From positions 1 through 64,000 of the forward strand of contig CAKZQZ010000066.1 of NCBI GenBank assembly GCA_937142855.1: a stretch of 64,000 nt of DNA. The letters run 5' to 3'. The notes beneath the pieces were generated by a model. That model had not been told where the DNA came from. It did not search any database and saw nothing but the letters and a program-made list of their open reading frames with translations. Below are positions 16,271-25,728 of this stretch, piece by piece. How positions within the stretch are numbered: position 1 is the stretch's first letter; the number at the start of each line of letters is the position of its first letter. The translations under genes and the position numbers were made by a program. Source of the stretch: an uncultured Alphaproteobacteria bacterium. Lineage in GTDB: Bacteria; Pseudomonadota; Alphaproteobacteria; Puniceispirillales; Marisalimonadaceae.

Positions 16271-17437
16271 TTAAGCAGCTTGTACTTTTGCCCACCAGTC
16301 TTGATAAGCTCTAAGCTCTTTAGGATATAAATTCTGCCATGAATTTCCTTTTACAGCCATTCTGTCAGCTTTATTCTTAAGTCTTTCTGCAATATTGGCT
16401 TTTGTTTTAGCATCAAAATCACTTGGGTTTGCATCAACATATTCATTAACCCCAGTCATTTGAGGAGTAAAACCTAAATTAGCCAGAGTTCTAGCACCAA
16501 ACCAAGGAGACAGATATAAATCCATTAATTTATAAAAGTTTTCCTCTTGCCCTCTTTGCTTGCCACCCTTAGTTAACATCCATACATTGTTCCATGTTTG
16601 ATGACCTTCCTTCATAGTGCCATAGTGAATATCTGCACCCTTCTTAGCTGCTATTACTGCAATCGGCTCCCAACATGATGAAACAAGAACTTCTTCACTT
16701 GCTAACAAATCAACTCCATTTCCAAAACCATCCCAAAAAGTTCTAAACTGACCTTTCTTTTTCATATCTATAAGAAATTGGCACACACCTTTAACTTCAG
16801 ACTTACTCATATCAGAAGGGTTAACTATATCCTGTTTACCAGATTCCTTCAGATAAACAGCGGTTGTGGTTAAAGTAGGGCCAGAGTCATTTTGCATAGC
16901 AGCATACCCTTTAAATTGACTATCAAACAACGCATCCCAGGTGTCTATATCTCCACCTACCTTTGATTTATTATAAGCCATAGAATCAGCATTTGATATA
17001 TAAGGAACACCGACTATTTCACCCTTACGATTTCTAATAGTATTTGCTGCAACATTTCCTTCTTTATAAGCAGGAATTAAATTTTTCCAGTTTTTAATCC
17101 TTGAAACATCTAATGGTACAATAGCCTTGTTGTCTGACATGGCATCTTCTTGACCACCACCATTATCAGTAATGGCATCATATAATTTTTGACCATCTCC
17201 AACAAAAAACTTTTGAATAGCCTGATCAGCAGAGCCACTCTTTGCAGAATATACTAAAGGTACACCAGCTTGCTTACCCATTTCATCCCATGTTTTCGTT
17301 ACCTTAGCCACTCCAATAGTCCAAATTTTAAGTGGATCTGCAGCCATTGCTTCCATAATAAATGATTGACTCATTGATGCAGAAGCTGCAACTAAAGCAC
17401 TATTTTTAAGAAACTTACGTCTGGTAGTTTTTAACAT
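16271..17437 (-). CDS. Tat-exported ABC solute-binding protein (PotD/family 1 type)
   Basis: The periplasmic receptor of the importer, 388 residues. It begins with a twin-arginine signal, TTRRKFLKNSALVAAS, ending near MAADP, so it should leave the cell folded through TatABC, whose genes lie at 60-61.5 kb. The mature part has the two-lobe family 1 pattern (GVPYISNADSMAYNKSKV; TWDALFDSQFKGYAAM). The ligand may be a polyamine, another organic cation or a small amine. It is the first gene of the operon and is divergent from the MmgE/PrpD operon across 116 bases. Confidence 0.92.
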   Translation of the reverse strand: MLKTTRRKFLKNSALVAASASMSQSFIMEAMAADPLKIWTIGVAKVTKTWDEMGKQAGVPLVYSAKSGSADQAIQKFFVGDGQKLYDAITDNGGGQEDAMSDNKAIVPLDVSRIKNWKNLIPAYKEGNVAANTIRNRKGEIVGVPYISNADSMAYNKSKVGGDIDTWDALFDSQFKGYAAMQNDSGPTLTTTAVYLKESGKQDIVNPSDMSKSEVKGVCQFLIDMKKKGQFRTFWDGFGNGVDLLASEEVLVSSCWEPIAVIAAKKGADIHYGTMKEGHQTWNNVWMLTKGGKQRGQEENFYKLMDLYLSPWFGARTLANLGFTPQMTGVNEYVDANPSDFDAKTKANIAERLKNKADRMAVKGNSWQNLYPKELRAYQDWWAKVQAA

Positions 17438-17553
17438 TGTGACACCTTTCCTATAATTAATAATAAAGCCAAATGCATTATTTAATGAATGTAAATAAAA
17501 ATAGTTATATAATTTTATGATTAAATCAAGGCGTTAATGAGAAGATTTTTAAA

Positions 17554-18945
17554 ATGATAGATTTATTCATTGAACAAATAATGAAAGAGCCCGACAAAGA
17601 TACAATCTTAAAAACAAAATTAGAGATTATTGACTGGATTGGTTATGCACTTGCAGGAACAAAAACAAAGCAAGCAACACCTTTCTGTAAATTACAACAG
17701 TCTCTTCCTGAAGGTCATTCACTTAATTTATTTGGTAAAAGAAAATTAAATGTATTTGATAGCGCCTTCATTAATGCTTCTGTTGGGAATATTTTAGAGC
17801 TTGATGACGTCCATAGAACTTCAATTATTCATCCAGGTGATACAGTTATTCCAGCTGCAATAGCAACATCTTCCTTGGTAGATATAGACATACTTAATTT
17901 TTTAAAAGCAATAGTAATAGGATATGAAACGTCTATAAGAATGGGAATATGTATGGGAGAAAATCACTATAAAATTTTTTACTCAAGTGCTACATGTGGA
18001 GTTTTTGGAGCAGCTGCAGCCTCTAGCTATATTTTAAATTTTAAAAATAATTCAGAATCTATATATCATAAAATCAATACTTCAATTCAGCTATCTACAA
18101 TGGCTTCATCTGGCGTATGGCAATGCAGAAAAGGAAATGGAGAAGCAAAACAATACGCCCTTGCAAACGCATCTAAGTCAGGGGTTACATCTGCATTCCT
18201 TGCTCAAAATGGTGCCCAAACACCTCTAGATATGATTGAAGGTGAATTAGGTTTTTTAAAAGGGTATAAAGATCATATTGATTACAAAGAATTAATAAAA
18301 GTTAATAACAAACTCCTTATCAATGATGTTTCAAACAAACCATGGCCTGCCTGTAGGCACAGCCATCCAGTAATAGGTGTCTCATTAGATCTTAAAAAAG
18401 AATTATTAAAAAACAATATACAAATAAGTCAAATATCTGAAATAGTTATAGAGACCTATAAAACTGCTATTGATTTTTGTGATAAAATTAAACCCAAAAA
18501 TGATATTGAAGGGAAATTTTCTTTACAACATTGTTGTGCGATATCACTTAATTATGGAGACATTTTGGAAGATTATTTCAAAGAAAATATTCTAAATGAC
18601 ATAGAAATTTCAGAAATTAGAGAGAAAGTAATAATAAAAAATAATTCAGAAATGACTGATAATTTTCCAAATAATTACTCAGCATCTTTATTGATCAAAC
18701 TTAAAGATGGATCTATTCTTAAGAAAACAAACCTTAACGCAAAAGGTGATCCTGAAAACCCAATGACAGAAAAAGAAATATGTGACAAAACTTTTAATTT
18801 AATAAATAGTAACTTTAATGGTTTAGAAAATATAGACTTATTAATTAAAAATATTATCAGCAATGAAGGAGACAGCTTGGAAAAGAAGCTTAATTGGTTT
18901 GATGATTTACAAAAGTTAATAAATAAAGGGACTAAAAAATGTTAA
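17554..18945 (+). CDS. MmgE/PrpD family protein
   Basis: A 463-residue MmgE/PrpD-fold enzyme. Characterised members include 2-methylcitrate dehydratase, cis-aconitate decarboxylase and iminodisuccinate epimerase. Family marks are NASVGNILELDDVHRTSIIHPGD near the N-terminus (active-site Asp/His region) and KPWPACRHSHPVIG in the middle. No prpB or prpC is nearby, so methylcitrate metabolism is unlikely. It overlaps the cupin gene by 7 bases and begins a three-gene operon. It may act on the compound imported by the divergent ABC system, but this is inference. Confidence 0.88.
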   Translation: MIDLFIEQIMKEPDKDTILKTKLEIIDWIGYALAGTKTKQATPFCKLQQSLPEGHSLNLFGKRKLNVFDSAFINASVGNILELDDVHRTSIIHPGDTVIPAAIATSSLVDIDILNFLKAIVIGYETSIRMGICMGENHYKIFYSSATCGVFGAAAASSYILNFKNNSESIYHKINTSIQLSTMASSGVWQCRKGNGEAKQYALANASKSGVTSAFLAQNGAQTPLDMIEGELGFLKGYKDHIDYKELIKVNNKLLINDVSNKPWPACRHSHPVIGVSLDLKKELLKNNIQISQISEIVIETYKTAIDFCDKIKPKNDIEGKFSLQHCCAISLNYGDILEDYFKENILNDIEISEIREKVIIKNNSEMTDNFPNNYSASLLIKLKDGSILKKTNLNAKGDPENPMTEKEICDKTFNLINSNFNGLENIDLLIKNIISNEGDSLEKKLNWFDDLQKLINKGTKKC

Positions 18946-19313
18946 AAAATGCTATTGATTTTTCTCAATTAAACCTTGAAGAAGGTTGGGAGCTAGCACC
19001 AGGAGCTGGGCCAGGCATTGAAATGAAAATGCTATCAGGCAAATTAGATGAGGTTAATAAAATAGGTGTTAGGACACGTTTAATTAGATTTAAACCTGGT
19101 TCATTTAATACTGAAGTATTTGTTCATGATTACTGGGAAGAAGTATACATGATATCAGGATCTATTACCTTAGGTAACGACAAGCCAGGGAATCCTAAAA
19201 TCACGACCCAAAGTCCTGCCTACGCGTGCAGACCTCCTGGAACAAACCATGGACCATTCAGATCTGACGAAGGATGCATGTTTTTGGAGATTCAATACTA
19301 TTACAATAATTAA
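18939..19313 (+). CDS. Cupin-domain protein
   Basis: A small single-cupin protein of 124 residues. The two cupin motifs are reduced: FVHDYWEEVYMISGSITLG (metal His and Glu) and RPPGTNHGPFRSDEGCMFLE (second His). Such proteins can be isomerases, dioxygenases or sensors, so the reaction is open. Its start overlaps the end of the MmgE/PrpD gene, and its stop is 5 bases from the TIM-barrel gene. It probably acts in the same pathway. Confidence 0.83.
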   Translation: MLKNAIDFSQLNLEEGWELAPGAGPGIEMKMLSGKLDEVNKIGVRTRLIRFKPGSFNTEVFVHDYWEEVYMISGSITLGNDKPGNPKITTQSPAYACRPPGTNHGPFRSDEGCMFLEIQYYYNN

Positions 19314-19318
19314 AATAC

Positions 19319-20176
19319 ATGAAAATTGATTATAAAGACCTTCTAGACAAAAAATTATCGATCAATAGTTATATGTGGCCAAATGAGATAAAACCATATG
19401 AATTTATTGAAACTATTGTTAAATCAGGTATTAAAAATGTTGGTTTACATACTGATTTTATTGAAAGTTATGGCGTAAATAAGTTAAGACAAGATCTAAA
19501 TTTAAATAAAATAAACGTGACTAGCGTTAACTCAGTAGGTTACTTTACTGATCCATTTTACTCAAATCAAAATGAAAAAATATTAAACTACGGAAAAATT
19601 TTAAATCCAGATTTAATTTGTGTTATTACCGGGGGTATTCTTGGCGGACCCAATCCAATAAGTCAGGAATTCAAACAAATAAACAATTACCTAGATATAA
19701 AAACTATCAGAGAAGAGACTTTAGTTAAATTTAAAACTCTAATGTCTCAAGCAGAAAAGTTCAAATTGCATTTAGGTCTAGAGCCTATAGGGAGTTGGGA
19801 AATACTCAAAAAAGGCCATTTCAATTCAATTGCGAGTTGCCAAAAATTAATAAAGAATAGTAATCATAAACTTATTATTGACCTTTATCACAGTTTTGAA
19901 GATTTAGATTTGGAAAGATTTTTAAAAAAATCACCTCACCTTGGTTTACTTCAATTTTCAAATATTCGTTTTGATAAAAACTTTAGACCAGTAGGAAGGA
20001 AAACAATAAATGATGAAAATAATATGGAAAATATTGATATTGCAAAATACTTAAAAATATTATTCAACAGGAAAGATAATTTAAAAATTGAGCTTGAAAT
20101 TTTCCAGACAGATTTTACGGAAAACCCACAAAACATTATTTTGAATATAAAAAAAGAATTATTAAATATTTTGTAG
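19319..20176 (+). CDS. Xylose-isomerase-like TIM-barrel protein
   Basis: A 285-residue protein of the AP-endonuclease 2/xylose isomerase-like superfamily, which includes epimerases, isomerases and dehydratases of sugars and hydroxy acids. Metal-site residues are likely the Glu in KLHLGLEPIG, the Asp/His in LIIDLYHSFEDLDL and the late Glu in LKIELEIFQTDF. It is the third gene of the operon with MmgE/PrpD and cupin. It converges with a lactonase gene after 5 bases. The substrate is unknown. Confidence 0.82.
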   Translation: MKIDYKDLLDKKLSINSYMWPNEIKPYEFIETIVKSGIKNVGLHTDFIESYGVNKLRQDLNLNKINVTSVNSVGYFTDPFYSNQNEKILNYGKILNPDLICVITGGILGGPNPISQEFKQINNYLDIKTIREETLVKFKTLMSQAEKFKLHLGLEPIGSWEILKKGHFNSIASCQKLIKNSNHKLIIDLYHSFEDLDLERFLKKSPHLGLLQFSNIRFDKNFRPVGRKTINDENNMENIDIAKYLKILFNRKDNLKIELEIFQTDFTENPQNIILNIKKELLNIL

Positions 20177-20181
20177 ATCAT

Positions 20182-21126
20182 TCATTTGTTTAAAAAATTT
20201 AAAGGTAAACCCTTTCTGTCCCAATCAACCTCTAACAGGTTCCCTTCATAAGATGCAGTAACATAAGCCTTTTTTAAATTATTTGAACCAAAACATATAT
20301 TAGTAATGTAAGGATCTTCAAATTTAATAAATTCTAACAGCTCCCCAGCAGGACTTATAACCGAAATACCCCCATTTATAAGAGTTGCAACACAAACGTT
20401 ACCGTTATTTTCCAAAGCTAGCGAGTCAAATCTCTTAATCCCCCCTTCTTTGTTTAATAAACGACCACCATTAATAGATTCAGGAAATGATAATTTCTTA
20501 ACTTCTCCCTCTCCTATTATTTCATAGCTGTAGAGTTTTCCACCCTCAGTCTCAGCAACATATAAAATATTTTCATCAGGTGATAAACCTATTCCATTTG
20601 GTGTCATAAATGGGTGGATTACTTCTTTTATCATTGATCCATCTGCTTTAGCCCAGTAAATGCCACCTCTATCCATAGTCCTATTTCTAGCTTTACCTAA
20701 GTCAGTAAACCAAAAATTACCCTCTTTATCAAAAACAATATCATTAGGGCCTTTTAAAGAAATCCCATCACATTCACTGTAAAGTGTATAAAATTCACCA
20801 GTTGCTATATTTACCTTCTGAATTTTTCCTCCTATATACGAAGAACTCTCAAGAATAGGCCTCATTCCTTTTTTATTAGATGAAATCTCCCACTCAAATC
20901 CACCATTATTACAGACATAGCAAAACCCATCTGGGCCTATAGCAGCACCATTTGGCCCTCCACCTAGATTAGCTACCACATTTATCTCTCCAGATGGCAA
21001 AACTCTACTAAGAGTACCCCTTGCTATTTCGACTAATATTATTGAGCCATCATCCATCCAGATAGGACCTTCAGGAAATTTTAAACCTTTAGCAATTACT
21101 TTGTAATCTTTTGTGAGTATGTTCAT
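20182..21126 (-). CDS. SMP-30/gluconolactonase family lactonase
   Basis: A six-bladed beta-propeller hydrolase, 314 residues, that opens sugar or other lactones with a divalent metal. Metal ligands are the Glu in LKFPEGPIWMDDGSI, the Asn in KGPNDIVFDKEGNFWFTD and the Asn/Asp in TPNGIGLSPDENILYVAE. There is no signal peptide, so it is cytoplasmic. It lies 14 bases downstream of an MFS carrier in the same orientation, suggesting uptake then lactone hydrolysis. Confidence 0.88.
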   Translation of the reverse strand: MNILTKDYKVIAKGLKFPEGPIWMDDGSIILVEIARGTLSRVLPSGEINVVANLGGGPNGAAIGPDGFCYVCNNGGFEWEISSNKKGMRPILESSSYIGGKIQKVNIATGEFYTLYSECDGISLKGPNDIVFDKEGNFWFTDLGKARNRTMDRGGIYWAKADGSMIKEVIHPFMTPNGIGLSPDENILYVAETEGGKLYSYEIIGEGEVKKLSFPESINGGRLLNKEGGIKRFDSLALENNGNVCVATLINGGISVISPAGELLEFIKFEDPYITNICFGSNNLKKAYVTASYEGNLLEVDWDRKGLPLNFLNK

Positions 21127-21140
21127 TAAAATCCCCTAAC

Positions 21141-22376
21141 TCATATTTTTGAATGTCTTATTTGAGGTATTGTCCAAAATAATACAGCACCGCAAAATGT
21201 AAATATGCTACATAAAAAGAAACCAAAATTATAACCACCAGTCAAATCAAAAAGAAACCCTGCTAAAAAGGCCCCAGTAGCAGCCCCTATTCCCTGACCT
21301 AAGTTTGTTGCACCATATATAGAGGCCAAGCCTTTACCTGCAAAAATTTCAGCCATTAATGTTGTAATAATGGGACCACGCGCACCTGCAGATAGTCCAA
21401 AACCAATTATAAATAATATTAAAAAGATAATAGAAGAGTAAAATTGCATTAAAGCTAAACTAAAAATTGCCATAAAGCTCAAAGCATAACTAGCAGTGGC
21501 AACAAGATGTCTTGGGTATCGATCAGCAGCTAATCCTGTCAAAACCATACCTATAAAGTTTAAAATTCCTGCAATTCCAAATGAAAAAGCAGCTTCAACT
21601 TCAGAAAACCCAACAAAAACTAAATAAGCAACAACATGAAGAGAAATGCCAAAAATACCTATTGCTGTAAAACAAAATATAAAGAAAAAACCCCAAAATG
21701 TTTTTGTAAAAATTGCTTCTTTTAAAGAAATTCCACCAATAGCTTTTCCGTTATTAGTTTTTCTTGGATTATCTTTTGATCCACTTGATATTTTTTTCCA
21801 TGGAAGGAATGTGGCGATAACTAATAAAACCATGAAAACATATGAAATATATCTGTATGAAGCTTGCCATCCAAATTGATCAATAGAAATTTGGGATAAT
21901 GGAGCCATTATAAGAATACCTAAGCCCTGACCAGCATAGGCTATAGATAAGGCCGTACCTAAATTTTTATCGAACCACCTGGACACTAAACTCTGAGCGG
22001 GTATCACACCAACCATTGAAGCACCTAAACCGCCTAAAATACCTAAAAAGGCATAAAATTGCCAAATAGATGACAAACTATCTAACAATCCATAAGCTAT
22101 AGATAAAAGGCCTAAACCAACCATATAATTAAACCTAGGGCCATATTTATCAAAGGATAAACCAGATAATAATGACCCTATACCTAAAAAGACCATATAA
22201 ATTGAATAAATTGAAGATACAGAAGCTCTATCCCAGGAAAAATGAGAACTTAGCGGTAATAAAAAAACAGCAAAAGTTTCACCTGAACCTCGACTAATTG
22301 AAGTCAGGGTTAAGCAATAGAAGAGAATAAATAAAGAAAATAATGATGCTATAAAATAAAAAAATAAATTTCTCAT
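21141..22376 (-). CDS. MFS transporter (monocarboxylate/oxalate-formate antiporter-like)
   Basis: A 411-residue major facilitator with about 12 membrane helices. SFDKYGPRFNYMVGLGLL is the loop 2-3 signature, and GLAADRYPRHLVATASYAL is its repeat between helices 8 and 9. ASMVGVIPAQSLVSRWFDKN is close to the MCT/oxalate-formate antiporter branch, so an organic acid substrate is likely. It precedes the lactonase gene in one operon. Confidence 0.88.
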   Translation of the reverse strand: MRNLFFYFIASLFSLFILFYCLTLTSISRGSGETFAVFLLPLSSHFSWDRASVSSIYSIYMVFLGIGSLLSGLSFDKYGPRFNYMVGLGLLSIAYGLLDSLSSIWQFYAFLGILGGLGASMVGVIPAQSLVSRWFDKNLGTALSIAYAGQGLGILIMAPLSQISIDQFGWQASYRYISYVFMVLLVIATFLPWKKISSGSKDNPRKTNNGKAIGGISLKEAIFTKTFWGFFFIFCFTAIGIFGISLHVVAYLVFVGFSEVEAAFSFGIAGILNFIGMVLTGLAADRYPRHLVATASYALSFMAIFSLALMQFYSSIIFLILFIIGFGLSAGARGPIITTLMAEIFAGKGLASIYGATNLGQGIGAATGAFLAGFLFDLTGGYNFGFFLCSIFTFCGAVLFWTIPQIRHSKI

Positions 22377-22460
22377 TTCAAATATTTGACCTATTTAATT
22401 TGTTTTCCAGTATCTAAAAAATTGTTACAACTAAACTTTAATTTAAAAAAAAATATATAA

Positions 22461-22928
22461 ATGTATCAAAAGACCAATTCAGAAATCGAAAATAAAATAC
22501 AAAATATCTTAGAAGGTGAATATGAGATATCAGTTCTTGGCACTAATGGAAAGGACAACTTCCCTTTCCTCTCTAAAACTATTCCCATGTATAAAAATAA
22601 ACGATTATATATTTTAATAAGCGACCTTAGCGAGCATACAAAAAATATTGTTGAAAATCATAAAGTTAGCATTTATTTTTCACTTAGAGAGTTAAACAAA
22701 ACCAAATCTAACAATCCAAGGTTAACTATTAACGGAATAATACAAAAGCTTACCTTAAAAAAAGAAAGTCAAGAATTTAGTGATCTTTTAAAATCATATC
22801 AAAAAATTGAAAGTGGAAGCAAAATGTGGGGAATGTTTAATGATTTCAACTTCTACAGTATAGAACCACTAAGAGCCATATATATTGAAGGCTTTGGCAA
22901 GGCTTATCAAAAAAATTACAGAAAATAA
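22461..22928 (+). CDS. Pyridoxamine-phosphate-oxidase-fold (HugZ-like) flavin/heme protein
   Basis: A split-barrel protein of 155 residues resembling the N-terminal domain of HugZ/HutZ. Visible are ISVLGTNGKDNFPFLSKTIP, then LSEHTKNIVENHKVSIYF, which are typical strand and helix elements of this fold. The C-terminal DUF2470 half of full HugZ proteins is absent. It may bind flavin or heme. It stands alone, divergent from the MFS gene and convergent with a TRAP permease. Confidence 0.75.
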   Translation: MYQKTNSEIENKIQNILEGEYEISVLGTNGKDNFPFLSKTIPMYKNKRLYILISDLSEHTKNIVENHKVSIYFSLRELNKTKSNNPRLTINGIIQKLTLKKESQEFSDLLKSYQKIESGSKMWGMFNDFNFYSIEPLRAIYIEGFGKAYQKNYRK

Positions 22929-22936
22929 AATTATCT

Positions 22937-24688
22937 TTATACAAACATTAAAACCATGCCTAAACCAAAGGCTAAAAGCCTAAAAAAGATTAAACTTTTA
23001 GTAATCAATGCATAGGATAACATTACTAAACTTATAGCAACCTTTACAAATGCTATAATTGCATACAAAGATTCAGTATCTAGCTTAATTATTTCATCGT
23101 TTGCTATCATTGCTAATGGAATGAAGTAAAGTCCAATACCTAAACTCATTGAGGTAATGGAAACTTTAAGCCAGTTTTCAGAAACCATTCCTGAAGCTAT
23201 AAAAACAGTTCCACAAACAGGTGGAGTTATTGTTGATAATAAAGCAAACCAAAACACAAATAAATGAACTTGAAGAAGCTCTAAACCCATATCTACCAGT
23301 GCTGGCCCTGCAACAGACACACAGATCACATAAGCAGCAGTAGTAGGGACTTCCATTCCTAATAATAAACAAGCAAGTCCAGTTAAGATAAGAGCTGGCC
23401 AAATACTATTTCCTGAAAGGGATATAATTAATGACGTTAGTTTTACGCCTAAACCAGTCAATGATAACACGCCAATTATAATCGATGCACAAATTATAAT
23501 TGATCCTATTAATGAAATCTGTTTTCCAGAGGAAATACAAGCTTCATAAAAACGATTTATACCTAATTTAAAATTAAAAAAATCTCCAATATTAAAGAAT
23601 AGTAGTAAAAAAGCTGACAAAATAGAAATTGAAGCAGCATATTGAGGAGTAAAACCAAGATACATAAGAAGTAGTAATATAAAAAATGGGATTAAAAAAA
23701 AGAGAGAGGTAATAAATACTATTCTTATATTTGGTAAATTATGACTTTCTATAGGTTTTAAATTATATATTCTACAGTAAAAATTTATCCCAACCCAAAC
23801 TGTAAAAAAGAATAATAAAGCTGGCAACAAAGCCGCAATAATTATTTTATCATAAGGCACACCTGTCAATTCAACCATTACAAATGCACCTGCGCCCATC
23901 AAAGGTGGCATAATTTGTCCTCCCGAAGATGCTACCGCCTCTACTGCGGCAGCCAACCTTTTAGGATAATTTAACTTAATCATTGCTGGTAAAGTTACCA
24001 TTCCAGTAGATGCAACATTAGCAGATGCTGAACCTGAAATTGATCCAAATAATGCTGAAGAAATTACAGAAACCTTAGCAGCTCCTCCTCTCAGTTTTCC
24101 TGCAAACGCAGTTGCAATATTCATAAAACCTGAGCCCGCTTCTCCAGAATTCAAAAAAGAACCAAATATAACAAAAATGGATACAATCGAGACCGAAACT
24201 CCTGTTAAAGGTCCCCATAGACCGCCTTCAGCAATAGTAAGTGTTCCAAAAAAACTATTGATGGGTAAGCCAGGATGCCCAAACTCACCCGGCACATAAT
24301 TTCCAAAAACTCCATATAAAATTGCTAAAAAGCTTACAGTAGGTAATGGCCAACCCACTGACCTTCTTGCAGCTTCTAATACTATGAAGATTAATATTAA
24401 AGAAATTACAAGTTGAAATTTATTTTCTATAAAACCGTATTGATCCATTAACTCATTTGAAAAAATAGCAATGTATAAACACGAGAATATTCCAACTAAA
24501 ACTATCGTAATATTTATGATGAGGTGTAGATTTGTATTTTGATTATATAAGAAAATCCAGGGTAAAATCAAAGCTAGATGTAAAGGTCTCGAAATTAGAT
24601 TGGGAACTAATCCAGAAAATATAAGAAAAATGTGGAATGCAATGGATATAAAGCCAAAAACAATCCACATTTTATAGTAAGATTTCAT
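22937..24688 (-). CDS. TRAP transporter fused permease (TAXI type, DctQM fusion)
   Basis: A large membrane protein, 583 residues, about 15 helices, combining the small and large TRAP permease parts. GSISGSASANVASTGMVTLP and SSGGQIMPPLMGAGAFVM are the conserved substrate/sodium-site segments, repeated later as GMEVPTTAAYVICV and TITPPVCGTVFIASG. It drives sodium-coupled uptake of an organic acid delivered by the binding protein encoded 3 bases upstream. It is somewhat shorter than many fused permeases. Confidence 0.92.
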   Translation of the reverse strand: MKSYYKMWIVFGFISIAFHIFLIFSGLVPNLISRPLHLALILPWIFLYNQNTNLHLIINITIVLVGIFSCLYIAIFSNELMDQYGFIENKFQLVISLILIFIVLEAARRSVGWPLPTVSFLAILYGVFGNYVPGEFGHPGLPINSFFGTLTIAEGGLWGPLTGVSVSIVSIFVIFGSFLNSGEAGSGFMNIATAFAGKLRGGAAKVSVISSALFGSISGSASANVASTGMVTLPAMIKLNYPKRLAAAVEAVASSGGQIMPPLMGAGAFVMVELTGVPYDKIIIAALLPALLFFFTVWVGINFYCRIYNLKPIESHNLPNIRIVFITSLFFLIPFFILLLLMYLGFTPQYAASISILSAFLLLFFNIGDFFNFKLGINRFYEACISSGKQISLIGSIIICASIIIGVLSLTGLGVKLTSLIISLSGNSIWPALILTGLACLLLGMEVPTTAAYVICVSVAGPALVDMGLELLQVHLFVFWFALLSTITPPVCGTVFIASGMVSENWLKVSITSMSLGIGLYFIPLAMIANDEIIKLDTESLYAIIAFVKVAISLVMLSYALITKSLIFFRLLAFGLGMVLMFV

Positions 24689-24691
24689 AAA

Positions 24692-25645
24692 TTATTTATG
24701 ATGATCAGCTAATTTAACACCTATCTCTTCATAATATTTTATAGCACCAGAGTGAATTTTTGTTGACACATTAGATAACATATCGGTAGTCACACCATTC
24801 CACCATTTTGCAGCTTCACCCAACTTACCTTTATTGCCCCAGAAAGCTTTAGTTAAATTATAAGCAACCTCTTCACTCATGTTTGTTGTTCCATAAGCAA
24901 CAACTGGCAAAGATGTGGTTGAAATATCACTATTTTGACCAGCATATGTACCAGCAGGTATTATTAACTTAGTCCTTTTAGATGATTTTATTTGCTCTTC
25001 ACTCAAGGAAATAACATTTACACCTGTAGATGCAGCCGCTTCAATTACGTTTGGAGCTGGATATGACCCAGCTGTAACAAAACCATCAATTTGGCCATTT
25101 TTTAATGCAGGAACAGCATTAGAAAGTTCTACTTGGGCCAATTTAACTTTTCCTTCTAAACCAAATAATTTAATATACTTAGCTCCTTCCTTAGCACCAA
25201 AAGAGCCCTTTCCTAACAGAATAGTCTTACCTGACATATCAGAAAAAGCATTCACACCAGATTTCTTTGACATTACAAAGTGCATTGTTAATGAAGGGAT
25301 AGGAAATAAAGCCCTTATATTCTTATAGTTTGGGTTACCTTTTCCTTTAAACATGGCTTTTTCTTCTATAGCCAATTTTACTAAAACTGGAGGAGTAGTA
25401 AATACATAGTTGCCTGTTCTTGCTGCAACCTCTCTAACGTTTTGGACAGAGCCTTGACTTTCTTCGATTGTAAGTATCATGCCTCCATTTGTAGATTTTT
25501 TGATTGTATCAGCAATCTGAACACCCATCTGATAGTAAGAAGAAGTTGACTTAGCTGACTTGTAAGTAATTCTAGTTTCTGCAAAAGATTGACTTATACC
25601 AAACAGAGATAAAAGTGATATAGTCAATATATTTTTGATTTTCAT
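24692..25645 (-). CDS. TAXI-family TRAP solute-binding protein
   Basis: A periplasmic receptor of 317 residues with a Sec signal (MKIKNILTISLLSLFGISQS, cleaved near SFA). The TAXI pattern is seen in ITYKSAKSTSSYYQMGVQIA, GKTILLGKGSFGAKEGAKY and the late HSGAIKYYEEIGVKL. Known TAXI ligands include glutamate and other acids; this ligand is unknown. RBS AGGAGG lies 8 bases before the start. An inverted repeat (25686-25705) sits in the promoter region. Confidence 0.92.
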   Translation of the reverse strand: MKIKNILTISLLSLFGISQSFAETRITYKSAKSTSSYYQMGVQIADTIKKSTNGGMILTIEESQGSVQNVREVAARTGNYVFTTPPVLVKLAIEEKAMFKGKGNPNYKNIRALFPIPSLTMHFVMSKKSGVNAFSDMSGKTILLGKGSFGAKEGAKYIKLFGLEGKVKLAQVELSNAVPALKNGQIDGFVTAGSYPAPNVIEAAASTGVNVISLSEEQIKSSKRTKLIIPAGTYAGQNSDISTTSLPVVAYGTTNMSEEVAYNLTKAFWGNKGKLGEAAKWWNGVTTDMLSNVSTKIHSGAIKYYEEIGVKLADHHK

Positions 25646-25685
25646 CCAAAGCCTCCTAAAGATTGAATTTATAAAATTATTATAA

Positions 25686-25705
25686 TAAGTTTATTACAAA
25701 ACTTA
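25686..25705. promoter_or_regulatory. Inverted repeat before the TRAP operon
   Basis: TAAGTTT-N6-AAACTTA is a perfect 7-base inverted repeat centred 50 bases upstream of the TRAP binding-protein start and 33 bases before a small plus-strand ORF. It has the size of a dimeric repressor site, but AT-rich palindromes arise by chance, so this is tentative. Confidence 0.3.
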
Positions 25706-25728
25706 CATCTAGATTAAAGATTAATAAC

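Noticed and set aside
17554-18945. 2-methylcitrate dehydratase PrpD
   Set aside because: prpB and prpC are absent and the partners are cupin and TIM-barrel genes, so only the family name is given.
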